Source of the DNA: Alphaproteobacteria bacterium
Lineage (GTDB): Bacteria; Pseudomonadota; Alphaproteobacteria; SMXP01
Direction of reading: 5' to 3'
Assembly: GCA_028285305.1 (NCBI GenBank)
Contig: JANQPV010000075.1
Span: forward strand, 62,001 to 126,000
Length of the DNA stretch: 64,000 nucleotides
A program made the position numbers and the translations under genes. Below are positions 30,763 through 38,860 of this stretch, one piece after another. Every line of letters begins with the position of its first letter. Positions within the stretch are counted from its first letter, which is position 1. The notes beneath the pieces were generated by a model. It worked only from the letters and a program-made list of their open reading frames with translations. It was not told the origin of the DNA and did not search any database.

Positions 30763-30802
30763 ATATTACCCATATTGGGATCATTGTCAAGTGATCCCAT
30801 AT
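30763..30802 (-). promoter_or_regulatory. higBA promoter with overlapping operator
   Basis: On the minus strand a consensus -35 TTGACA (30785-30790) is followed 16 bases on by TAATAT (30763-30768), 14 bases before the higB start. An inverted repeat of TATTGGGATCA and TGATCCCATA (30772-30802) flanks and overlaps the -35 and spacer. Bound HigA would block RNA polymerase, the standard toxin-antitoxin autorepression. Confidence 0.75.
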
Positions 30803-31530
30803 AGGGAGCGAATTATAATAATTTTATGGTTAGCTCAATGTAGCGGGATTCAAGAATTTCCGAAGTTCTTTCAAGGCCTAATGAGAGTTACAAGAGTAGA
30901 ATCAGCAACTTCGCTTGATTGGTACTAATGCCGCGCACTGCGGCCAATGAGTGGATCGACCCCAATGTCCTCGCTTTCGCGAGAGCATCTAGCGGCAAAG
31001 CGTAATAGGACAATTTCGGAGCGATGCGATGCGCGATAGCGTTATTCGCTCTGCAAGCGGCCATTGCGATGACATAATTTTTTCAATGATACCTGAGAAA
31101 GGGCACAGCATGTTTATGTCCGCAATGAGGATCGAGCTGCCATTCGTCTCACTGCTGTCAAATGACCGCAAGGGGCCGAACAAAGACAATCGAAATTCCG
31201 ATATCCCACAACCGTTGCGCCAGGTGTTCACTCCTACCGGTAAAAGACTCACGTGGAAACAAATCGCGCGGACTGGGAATTGTGGCGGCGAACAAGAGGA
31301 TAAAGTGACTGTGAAGGTACAAACTACCTAGTCCGTAAGCTGACAGGAATCGGTTCCCGCACCATCTAAGTGAAGACCTTTAGACAGTCACGAGTACTTC
31401 GACCGATGACAATCGGAGTTAGCTCGTCGGTGGTTGGGGAGGACGACAAGGGACACCCGCTGCAACGAAGACTGACATCTGTGGATCCCAGCCTTCGTTG
31501 CTCCTGACGAACCGAAATGGGTGCAACGGT
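30803..31530. other. Gene-poor stretch between higBA and the UrcA gene
   Basis: About 730 bases with no supported intact gene. Contents seen: a decayed copy of the penicillin-binding protein gene start at 31174-31308, and an imperfect 13-bp inverted repeat (GCAACGAAG ... CTTCGTTGC, 31462-31501) just downstream of the UrcA gene that could terminate it. The rest has mixed composition and stop codons in all frames; it looks like the eroded edge of an inserted block. Confidence 0.5.
31174..31308 (+). pseudogene. Truncated duplicate of the PBP gene 5' region
   Basis: From TGTTCACTCCT (31225) onward the sequence aligns by eye, at roughly three bases in four, with 36777-36845 just before and into the class A PBP gene. 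Both copies contain AGACTC, GTGGAAAC and GGCGGCGAA at matching spacing. The GGCCGAACA at 31174 also matches GGACCGAACA at 36723. The copy's start is GTG and its first codons (VAANKRIK, then TGA) mimic the intact MAAKRRAK. It is a dead remnant. Confidence 0.6.
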
Positions 31531-31914
31531 TCAACGGGAAGCGATTGCGCTCATACCCAATTTCCGGACGGCGATCTTGTACTGCGCGGAGCGCCCATGC
31601 CGGGCCAGCAACGCCGCCTCGCCAATTTGACTCACGGCGCGATGGGTCAGCTCAGCCGCGCAATAGCGGTCATAGGGTTTCTTCTGGAATGTGGTTTGTT
31701 CTTTCCAGGCGCAGGCCGTGCGCGCTTGGCGAACCAGGCGCATATAGACCCGTTTCGCGCCCTTGGGCTGGTCCAGTTCATCGCTGTCCCATGTGTAGGT
31801 GATCGAGGTGAGATCGCTATTGGTGGCCGTCACCGTTTCGGCCGACCCAATTGAGGGCGACGCCATGAGGATGCCGGTTGCGATGAGCGTTGAGATGATG
31901 GATGTGCGAGCCAT
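31531..31914 (-). CDS. UrcA family secreted protein
   Basis: About 127 residues from the ATG at 31914 (GGGAGA 6 bases upstream). A signal peptide (SIISTLIATGILMASPSIGSA) precedes a small domain with the UrcA pattern: an initial strand, DLDQ-like segment, RLVRQARTAC and a second Cys in DRYCAAELTHRAV, which probably form a disulfide in the periplasm. The function of UrcA is unknown; it is typical of Alphaproteobacteria and some Gammaproteobacteria. Preceded by phased CTGAAA repeats at 31991-32038. Confidence 0.82.
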   Translation of the reverse strand: MARTSIISTLIATGILMASPSIGSAETVTATNSDLTSITYTWDSDELDQPKGAKRVYMRLVRQARTACAWKEQTTFQKKPYDRYCAAELTHRAVSQIGEAALLARHGRSAQYKIAVRKLGMSAIASR

Positions 31915-31990
31915 GAGAGTTCTCCCAGTTGGTGTGTGTTTGCGATGCCGGAAATCTGCCGGCGACCCGTCTAGGATTGGGGATTTGCGT

Positions 31991-32038
31991 CTGAAATCGA
32001 AATGGCCAGAACCTGAAACGTTCTGAAAAGGTCTGAAA
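31991..32038. promoter_or_regulatory. Four phased CTGAAA direct repeats upstream of the UrcA gene
   Basis: CTGAAA occurs at 31991, 32013, 32023 and 32033, that is at spacings of 22, 10 and 10 bases. Direct repeats at helical-turn spacing are the typical target of OmpR/PhoB-type winged helices. A protein with exactly that DNA-binding domain is encoded next door (32214-34196). The repeats lie 77-124 bases upstream of the UrcA start. Confidence 0.6.
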
Positions 32039-32045
32039 CGGAGCA

Positions 32046-32073
32046 AATCAGAGGAATTTCGGCGCCTCTGATT
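32046..32073 (-). terminator. Hairpin downstream of the CadC-like regulator
   Basis: AATCAGAGG, a 10-base loop, CCTCTGATT: a perfect 9-bp stem followed on the minus strand by TTGCTCC. It lies 140 bases after the regulator's stop codon and before the UrcA promoter region. A terminator for the regulator is the simplest reading. Confidence 0.45.
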
Positions 32074-32213
32074 GCTGCCCGCAGGGCGACAAAATCCAAC
32101 CGCCCGATAAATACACACGGATGTAATGCTGTGCAGGGTGGGCTGCTGATGCGACAGAAGCCCGACTTGCCCACGGCTCCCCCTGCTAAGGAGATCCTTG
32201 CTCCAACGGCGGG

Positions 32214-34196
32214 CTAAGGTGCCTGCAGGGCGGCCGCCGCCAGCTCCAAAAACTCGGGGTGATCTCGAAGACTGGCCAATTCAGGATGGTCGTGCATGGT
32301 TTGCAGGTACCGTCGGGACGAAACGGGCTCCTCCTCAAGTCTGCCCTTCAGGATCTCAAGCGCGCGATTTATGTTGCCCAAGCCATGCTGGGCTTGGAAC
32401 ACATGCCAGCTGTCGTCTGCCACCTGTTTTTCAAGCCCCGACTTGTCCTGGAACACGCTCTGAGCTTCTTCAGGGAGTCCCAATTTTTGGTAAGTCAGGA
32501 TCAAGAAGTTCCGCTGCACAAACATTTCGTCCAGTGCGAGCTCAGCGCCTTGCCCGAGCAGAGCCATCGATTGGCGCGCAAAACCGATCGCCGCTTCTTC
32601 TTCGTTCAAGAGTGCCGAAATATAGGCACACACAGAAAGCTGAGGCCCCGGATTGTCAGCCAGGTCGATCGCATGGAGCAAGACCTCCCGCGCTCTTCGA
32701 AATCTTTTGTGTCTGTAGAGTGAGGCGGCATAGGAGCGGGCCGCGACCCACGATTGAGGGTCGAGGATTAAGGCTTTCTCCCAAAGAGGGATTGCATCAT
32801 CAATCCGCCCTCGAAAGGTCAGTTGATGGGCGAGAACGACAAGGGCTCTCATGTTGTTTGGATCGAGCTGGTGAGCGCGTTCGGCCCAAACAAGGCCGCC
32901 CCCTTCCGTCTCGAAATGCTGTTCATGGAGTATGCTGAGGGTAAGATGCCCATAAGATAGGGTGTCATCGAGTTCCAGTGCTCTTTCAGCAAGCGTTTGG
33001 GCTGCATCAAGGCTGCGTCGTTTCAGGTCCGGATCGCCGGGGTTTGAATCGACGAACGGACGCGTTGCTTGCATCACATGCACGAACGCCTTCAGCGATA
33101 TCGCCTCGGCGAAACTCGGATCGAGTGTAATCGCTGCCTCAAGTTCATCGAGAATGGGCTGTCTGGGGTTAAGATCGGAATACAAGCTCAGCGCTTTGAT
33201 GTAGTGAAGATAAGCATCGGAGTTTCGTGTGGATCTATCCGCGTATGCCTCCGAATTTCCCGCAGTCAGCGACTCTCCCATCGAAGACGCGATGAGCCGG
33301 GCGATCTCTGCCTCGATCTCAAACACCTCGCCGATCGGCCTCGCGAAACTTTCCGACCAAAGATAGACTTCTGTATCCACATCAATTAGACGAGATGTGA
33401 CCTGAACGCGATCGCCCTCGATTCGTACACTGCCTTCCAGAGCGAAGTCTGCACCAAGTTTGCGTCCAATTTCCGTGGGCGACAGATTCTGACCTTCGAA
33501 CGAGACGGCACTGGTCTCAGCGATCACATTGACGTCGTTGCTTTTGGATAGGTTGGCAATCAACTGATCGTGTAGGCCGTCGGCAAAATATGGATTGTCT
33601 GCATCGACGGCGATAGCTCGGAGAGGTAAAATCACAATCGTCTTGCCACGCAGCGCAGATGACGTCTCCGGCGTTGGAGATCGAACGCTTGAGCCGCTCC
33701 ACACCAAGAGGCCAACCCCGATTAATACCAACGTGAAAAGTGCAAGAGCCCAACGCGAAGACGGAATTGGATTGGGGTGGGCGGCTTCTTCCGGTTGAAC
33801 CAACGGCGCCGCCGAAAATACTGGATCATCCCTAGGCGTATCATCTCTCAATACGACATCAATTGGCCGGGCGAACTGAAAACCGCGCCCGGGAAGCGTG
33901 ATGATGAAATCTGTGTCGGCAGCACGGTCGCGCAAAGCCTTTCGAAGCGCGGAAATCGTTTGGGAAAGATTGTTTTCTTCAACAATGCTGTTTGGCCAAA
34001 GACGCGCCATGAGATCGGATTTCGTCACGACGTTGGGGCCGTTCTCAAGCAACAAAGTGAGCGCATCGAAGGGCAGGGGCCGCAGTTCGACTTCGGCGTT
34101 GCCCGGGCCAATCAACGTCCGCGCCACCGGATCAAGGGTGAACCCGTCAAATCGGTAGATTTTTTGCGGTTCGGGTGCGTCTTTGGGGGAGGTCAT
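32214..34196 (-). CDS. CadC/ToxR-like membrane regulator with TolB-like and TPR domains
   Basis: 660 residues. Residues about 10-110 form an OmpR-type winged helix (YRFDGFTLDPVARTL ... NLSQTISALRKALRD ... ITLPGRGFQFA). One membrane helix follows near 150-168 (WALALFTLVLIGVGLLVW). The periplasmic part starts with a TolB/FlgO-like segment (VILPLRAIAVDADNPYFADGLHDQLIANLSK) and ends in TPR-like helical hairpins. There is no receiver domain: this is a one-component sensor that binds DNA while anchored in the membrane. The CTGAAA repeats before the neighbouring UrcA gene are a likely target. Confidence 0.88.
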   Translation of the reverse strand: MTSPKDAPEPQKIYRFDGFTLDPVARTLIGPGNAEVELRPLPFDALTLLLENGPNVVTKSDLMARLWPNSIVEENNLSQTISALRKALRDRAADTDFIITLPGRGFQFARPIDVVLRDDTPRDDPVFSAAPLVQPEEAAHPNPIPSSRWALALFTLVLIGVGLLVWSGSSVRSPTPETSSALRGKTIVILPLRAIAVDADNPYFADGLHDQLIANLSKSNDVNVIAETSAVSFEGQNLSPTEIGRKLGADFALEGSVRIEGDRVQVTSRLIDVDTEVYLWSESFARPIGEVFEIEAEIARLIASSMGESLTAGNSEAYADRSTRNSDAYLHYIKALSLYSDLNPRQPILDELEAAITLDPSFAEAISLKAFVHVMQATRPFVDSNPGDPDLKRRSLDAAQTLAERALELDDTLSYGHLTLSILHEQHFETEGGGLVWAERAHQLDPNNMRALVVLAHQLTFRGRIDDAIPLWEKALILDPQSWVAARSYAASLYRHKRFRRAREVLLHAIDLADNPGPQLSVCAYISALLNEEEAAIGFARQSMALLGQGAELALDEMFVQRNFLILTYQKLGLPEEAQSVFQDKSGLEKQVADDSWHVFQAQHGLGNINRALEILKGRLEEEPVSSRRYLQTMHDHPELASLRDHPEFLELAAAALQAP

Positions 34197-34265
34197 CTCA
34201 CACTCTTGGGCGCCGTTTCATTTTCCCGTGTTTCGGCACGGTGGTCCGAGGGAAGAGGAGCGCAC

Positions 34266-34469
34266 GTGTCCTCCCTCAATCCATTTCCAAATCACACAGA
34301 ACTTGGACCGTTTTCAAGCAAGATTGGAGAATCGGAAAACACGGGGATAACGCGAGCCGAGGATTATGAGGTTGCCGAGCGCGATTCGGCAGATGTTCCA
34401 AGAGCTGGCGAAGCGAACGTCCAATGGTACGAGATCGCCAAAAGCGGGAGTTGTAAACTAAATTTGTAG
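34266..34469 (+). CDS. Possible 67-residue hypothetical protein
   Basis: GTG start with AGAGGAG exactly 5 bases upstream, then 67 codons (VSSLNPFPNHTELGPF ... GSCKLNL) and a stop. No domain or membrane segment. It lies in the 640-base gap divergent from the CadC-like regulator. The good ribosome site is the only positive evidence; the same frame continues open upstream as an antisense shadow of the regulator. Confidence 0.3.
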   Translation: MSSLNPFPNHTELGPFSSKIGESENTGITRAEDYEVAERDSADVPRAGEANVQWYEIAKSGSCKLNL

Positions 34470-34837
34470 GGATGTTTTGCGCTCATTCGAGACCTCAAAA
34501 TGCCCTTATTTCCAGCGAAAGTTTTGGCACCCTAATCAGAAACGACCAACATCCGACTTGCGAAAATGTAATCAGTGCCTCATGGCATAGCTCCGTCAAC
34601 TTGACGAAGCTCAATGCCGATTGTTTCGTAACGGGAGACCATTGCTAACAGAATAGGTAAGCTCGCTGAACAAACATGAGACACACCTCAACTTCTTTAG
34701 ATAAATCGAATGCGCCGGATCTCCTTTGTCATCTGGTTCTTGGCGGTGGGCGTAAAATATGCCCGGTTCGGATGGCTTTCCTCAAAGACGCAACCAAACG
34801 CCACAAACGCCAAAGACGGAGTTGAAGCGCGGTAAAC
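34470..34837. other. Intergenic stretch before the DUF6544 gene
   Basis: About 370 bases, AT-richer than the surroundings, with no supported gene, RNA or repeat. It probably contains the promoter of the DUF6544-M23 pair, but no clear -35/-10 pair stands out. Confidence 0.4.
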
Positions 34838-35677
34838 ATGAGCTGGCTGTGGTATCCGATCGGCGCGGTCTGTTTTGTGCTTTTGATCGTGTTCACCTGG
34901 CGCGCAAGTGACGCGCGCGAAGACAGGCAAGCCTGGATCAAGTTGATCGAGTTGGGCTCACCGACTGGCGCTGTTTACCGGTCAGACCTGGTCGCCGACC
35001 TTCCTGAGCCAGCGCGCCGCTTTTTCAACTACTCGATCCATCCGGGTACTCCGCTGACGACTGTCATTGAAATTGAGATGGAAGGGGACCTTGGTCTTGG
35101 TACGAAAGACGCGCCAAACTATCAACCGATGCAGGCCAAACAAATTCTGTCGCCTCCGTTTGGCCTGGTATGGAGGGTCAAGGCGGGCCCGATGAACGGT
35201 TCCGACGGTGCAACGCCGGAGGCATCCTGGACACGCTTCTGGCTATTCGGTCTGATCCCCGTCGTTCGAGCTGATGGTCCAGATCATAGGCGGTCAGCGT
35301 TTGGACGGGTCGTCGCTGAAGGGGCCATCTGGGCGCCTGCCAGTTTGCTTCCTGGAGACTTTGTCCACTGGGAAGCTGTCGATGAGAATAGCGCTCGGGC
35401 GATTGTCGCTTATGGGAACTTCACACAGCCGGTCGAATTGACCGTTGATGAGACAGGCGCCCCGACGCAGTTCGTAATCCCTCGCTGGAGCAATGAGAAC
35501 CCACAGAATGTGTTCCGAGTACAACCTTTCGGCGGTTATCTATCCGAATTCAGAGAGTTTCATGGATATATGCTTCCGACACGTGTTGAAGGCGGCAACC
35601 TATTTGGCACACCGGACTACTTCCCTTTCTTCAAAGCCACTGTCACCAGTGTTCGTATCCCGAAGGCGAAGCCGTAA
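34838..35677 (+). CDS. DUF6544 family protein
   Basis: 279 residues with an N-terminal membrane anchor (WYPIGAVCFVLLIVFTW). The body follows the DUF6544 pattern: DLPEPARRFFNYSI, an early EMEGDLGLG, MQAKQILSPPFGLVWRVKAG and the late FGGYLSEFREFHGYMLPTRVEGG. The function of the family is unknown. Its stop codon overlaps the start of the M23 peptidase gene by one base, so the two are co-transcribed. Confidence 0.75.
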   Translation: MSWLWYPIGAVCFVLLIVFTWRASDAREDRQAWIKLIELGSPTGAVYRSDLVADLPEPARRFFNYSIHPGTPLTTVIEIEMEGDLGLGTKDAPNYQPMQAKQILSPPFGLVWRVKAGPMNGSDGATPEASWTRFWLFGLIPVVRADGPDHRRSAFGRVVAEGAIWAPASLLPGDFVHWEAVDENSARAIVAYGNFTQPVELTVDETGAPTQFVIPRWSNENPQNVFRVQPFGGYLSEFREFHGYMLPTRVEGGNLFGTPDYFPFFKATVTSVRIPKAKP

Positions 35678-36654
35678 TGACCGCGCTTGAGTTCACCACA
35701 ATTGGAATCCAGATCCTTTTTCCCCTGGCTTTGTTCGCATGGATCGCGCTTGCACCGATGCAAAGCCGCATCGGCTTCGCCCTACAAGCTGCGAGCAGCC
35801 TTTTCGCGTTGATTGCCTTGGCTCTCACGGCGATATGGACCACGCCGCCGTGGTGGACGCCATTCATCTATCTCGCGTTATGGCTTGCCCTAGTGTTATG
35901 GCGCGGAACACTTGCTTGGCGGGGCAAACGCATCTGGCCTCAAAGCTCGCCCGAAATCCTCGGCTTAGCTATTCTCATACCCCTTGGAGCTTGGGCAATT
36001 GTCCTTACAAGTCAGGCGATTTCCGGTCGGACACCGCCGAAGGGTAACGACGCTATCGATCTGGTCTTCCCGATGGGGGATGGTGTATACTTTGTTGCTA
36101 ATGGGGGCGCGACTCAGGTGGTCAATGGTCACTTCCTGACTCTCAATCCGCAGACTGATCGCCAGCGAGATTATCGCGGCCAGTCTTTCGCAGTTGATCT
36201 TGTCAAGCTGAATCGGTGGGGTTTGCGTGCCGCCGGGTGGCGTCCGACCGACCCAAGCGCCTTCGTGATCTTTGGCGAAACCGTGTTTGCGCCCTGTGCA
36301 GGAACGGTCATCGCCGTTGGCGACGGTATGCCCGATATGCCCGTGCCGAAGCCAGATACAAGCGCCCTGGAGGGCAACCATGTTGTTCTCGACTGCGGTG
36401 AATATGCGGTTCTGCTGGCTCACTTGAGGCAGAACAGTTTACGAGTCAGAGAAGGCGAAAGCGTCGAACTCCGTACACCGATCGGTGAGGTTGGGAATTC
36501 CGGCCAAACATTTGAGCCGCATCTGCATATCCACGCTCAACGCTTGGCGCCATCGAGCTCACCGCTACTTAGCGGCGAGCCCCTTTTCCTTCGCTTTGGC
36601 AGTCACTTTCCGGTGCGCAACGACAGGTTTCGAGTTTCCGAACACGACTTTTGA
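35677..36654 (+). CDS. Membrane-anchored M23 family (LytM-type) peptidase
   Basis: 325 residues. Four N-terminal membrane helices (to about residue 115) are followed by a peptidase domain. The zinc-site elements are GQSFAVDLVKL, the core NHVVLDCGEYAVLLAHL and the terminal HLHIH. Members cut peptide cross-links in murein or act as activators of other hydrolases. It lies directly upstream of a class A PBP gene, which suits a wall-remodelling role. Polytopic M23 proteins of this build are uncommon. Confidence 0.82.
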   Translation: MTALEFTTIGIQILFPLALFAWIALAPMQSRIGFALQAASSLFALIALALTAIWTTPPWWTPFIYLALWLALVLWRGTLAWRGKRIWPQSSPEILGLAILIPLGAWAIVLTSQAISGRTPPKGNDAIDLVFPMGDGVYFVANGGATQVVNGHFLTLNPQTDRQRDYRGQSFAVDLVKLNRWGLRAAGWRPTDPSAFVIFGETVFAPCAGTVIAVGDGMPDMPVPKPDTSALEGNHVVLDCGEYAVLLAHLRQNSLRVREGESVELRTPIGEVGNSGQTFEPHLHIHAQRLAPSSSPLLSGEPLFLRFGSHFPVRNDRFRVSEHDF

Positions 36655-36832
36655 TGGTCGCCTGAGTGCCGATTGCTGGGCTTTTTCGGATGGACCCGAA
36701 GAAACGCCCAAAATCTTTTTCGGACCGAACATTGCCATCCGCGATAAACCACCCGCCCCCAAACCATTTAACCACTTGTTCACTCCTCCCGGCGACAGAC
36801 TCGGGTGGAAACGAAGAGTCGGAACAGGAACG

Positions 36833-38779
36833 ATGGCGGCGAAGAGGCGGGCCAAGGCAACGACAAAAGAACCCAAGCGCGCCAAAGGGCGCGGCGGGAT
36901 CTTTTACCTTGCCTTGAATGCGGCGATTGTTTCGGGCCTTGCCATGGCCGCGCTTCTGGTCGTGTACGCGCGCGATTTACCCGACGTCTCGACCCTTTGG
37001 TCCTTGGACGCCAACCGCCGGATCGTTTTGTACGACAAAGAAGGACAAAAGATCGCCGAGCGGGGCACCGCCTCCGGCCTGCCGGTGGCACTGGGCGATG
37101 TGCCGCCCTATCTCCCCGAGGCCGTCATCGCCGTCGAGGACCGGCGTTTTTACGGTCACTTTGGCGTGGATCCCATAGGGATCGTCCGGGCCCTGATCGC
37201 CAATATGGAAGCTGGCCGCGTGGTCCAGGGCGCCAGCACCATCACCCAGCAGCTGGCGCGCAATCTGTTCCTCACCCACGACCGAACGATCAAACGCAAG
37301 ATCCAAGAAGTCTTGCTCGCCCTCCATCTGGAACAGCGCTTTACCAAGGACCAGATCCTCTCGCTTTACCTCAACAAGGTCTATTTGGGCGCCGGCGCCT
37401 ATGGCGTGGAGGCCGCCTCCCAGCGCTATTTCAACAAGAGCGCCGCTCGGGTGACGCTGTATGAGGCGGCCCTTCTGGCCGGCCTCTTGAAGGCCCCGTC
37501 CAGATACTCACCCACAAACGATCCGTCGGCCGCCAACCACCGGGCCCAGACCGTACTCTGGACCATGCAGCGGGCTGGCTTCATCTCAAGCGAACAGCAG
37601 CTCAGCGCGAGAGACGAAGCCCACGACTTTCAAACCTCGACCGCTTCCTCCGTAGACAGTGTAAACTACTTTACCGACTGGGTCGTTGCCCAACTGGGCG
37701 ACATCGCCGGGGACAGCACATCGGATCTACACGTTTATACGACCCTTGACAGCGATCTGCAGCAGGTCTCGGAAACCGCCTTGCGCAGATCCGTTATCCG
37801 CGACGGTGCCGCATTCTATTTTTCGGAAGCCGCCTTGGTCTCCCTCACGCCCGATGGCGCTGTGCGGGCGATGGTGGGCGGATACGACTACCGGAAGAGT
37901 CAATTCAATCGCACCACCCAGGCCCAGCGGCAACCGGGGTCCGCCTTCAAACCCTTCGTCTATGCGGCCGCCTTGGAACACGGGATGGGCCCAGCAACTG
38001 AAGTCGACGATGAGCCTGTGCGCGTGGGAAACTGGGAGCCGAAAAACTATGGCGATGAGTATTACGGGCGCGTGGAGCTGCAATCGGCTTTAGCCCGTTC
38101 CTTGAACGCCGCTACCGTCCGTGTGGGACGAAAGGTCGGGTTACCCGCGATCAAAGAGACCGCCCGCCGCATGGGAATTGCCTCGGCTTTTTCGAACAAT
38201 TTGTCTCTCGTTCTAGGGTCGTCCGAAGTGACTCTCTTAGAGCTGACAAGCGCCTATGTCCCGTTTGCGAATACCGGCTATCATTCCTCTCCATACGGTA
38301 TATCAAGAATAGAAACGGCGAGTGGAGAGATTCTATTTTCCAATATGAGAGAGAACATGACGCCGGCCCTTTCGCAGAAACATGTGGCGCAAATGAACAC
38401 GATGATGAGCCAAGTCTTGACGTATGGTACAGGAAAGAAGGCCTTCCTTGAGTTCGCTGATGCTGCGGGAAAAACGGGGACCAGCCAGAGCAGTAAAGAC
38501 GCCTGGTTCATCGGGTACACGTCGGGCATTGTCACCGGCGTCTGGATCGGCAACGACAACGCCTCGCCGATGCGGGAGACCTCGACCGGCGGCACTGTCG
38601 CCGCGGTCCTTTGGAAGGATGTGATGCTGGAGGCCACCCGCCGCTACCCAGGCAGCGAGCTCCTCAAGTCCGGCGCAGAGACCGCCCGAGACAGGAGAAA
38701 CAATGGCGGCGGGATAGCCGGGCTCTTATCCAGGATCTGGGGTGGGGGCAACGAGCTGGACGCCGAAGTCTACCAATAA
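36833..38779 (+). CDS. Class A penicillin-binding protein (PBP1a-type)
   Basis: Bifunctional peptidoglycan glycosyltransferase and DD-transpeptidase, 648 residues. One membrane anchor (LALNAAIVSGLAMAALLVVYA). The GT51 domain has the catalytic Glu in EDRRFYGHFGVD and the second motif GASTITQQLARNLFL. The transpeptidase has the nucleophile in GSAFKPF, the SLN motif (ARSLNAATV) and KTGTS. The frame is open back to 36485, but the basic MAAKRRAK at 36833 is the right start; the upstream region is partly duplicated at 31174-31308. At 648 residues it is shorter than mrcA and closer to the PbpC/Pbp1 forms. Confidence 0.93.
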   Translation: MAAKRRAKATTKEPKRAKGRGGIFYLALNAAIVSGLAMAALLVVYARDLPDVSTLWSLDANRRIVLYDKEGQKIAERGTASGLPVALGDVPPYLPEAVIAVEDRRFYGHFGVDPIGIVRALIANMEAGRVVQGASTITQQLARNLFLTHDRTIKRKIQEVLLALHLEQRFTKDQILSLYLNKVYLGAGAYGVEAASQRYFNKSAARVTLYEAALLAGLLKAPSRYSPTNDPSAANHRAQTVLWTMQRAGFISSEQQLSARDEAHDFQTSTASSVDSVNYFTDWVVAQLGDIAGDSTSDLHVYTTLDSDLQQVSETALRRSVIRDGAAFYFSEAALVSLTPDGAVRAMVGGYDYRKSQFNRTTQAQRQPGSAFKPFVYAAALEHGMGPATEVDDEPVRVGNWEPKNYGDEYYGRVELQSALARSLNAATVRVGRKVGLPAIKETARRMGIASAFSNNLSLVLGSSEVTLLELTSAYVPFANTGYHSSPYGISRIETASGEILFSNMRENMTPALSQKHVAQMNTMMSQVLTYGTGKKAFLEFADAAGKTGTSQSSKDAWFIGYTSGIVTGVWIGNDNASPMRETSTGGTVAAVLWKDVMLEATRRYPGSELLKSGAETARDRRNNGGGIAGLLSRIWGGGNELDAEVYQ

Positions 38780-38860
38780 GTCCCGCTTTCGCTTGAGTCT
38801 CAGCGCATAAACATGCCACAAGCGCGGCAAGGGCGCGGGGCGCCACGCAAGATTCAAGAC

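Noticed and set aside
33777-34469. 230-codon plus-strand frame opposite the CadC-like regulator
   Set aside because: Its first two thirds are antisense to the regulator. Only the last 67 codons, with their own ribosome site, were kept as a weak candidate.
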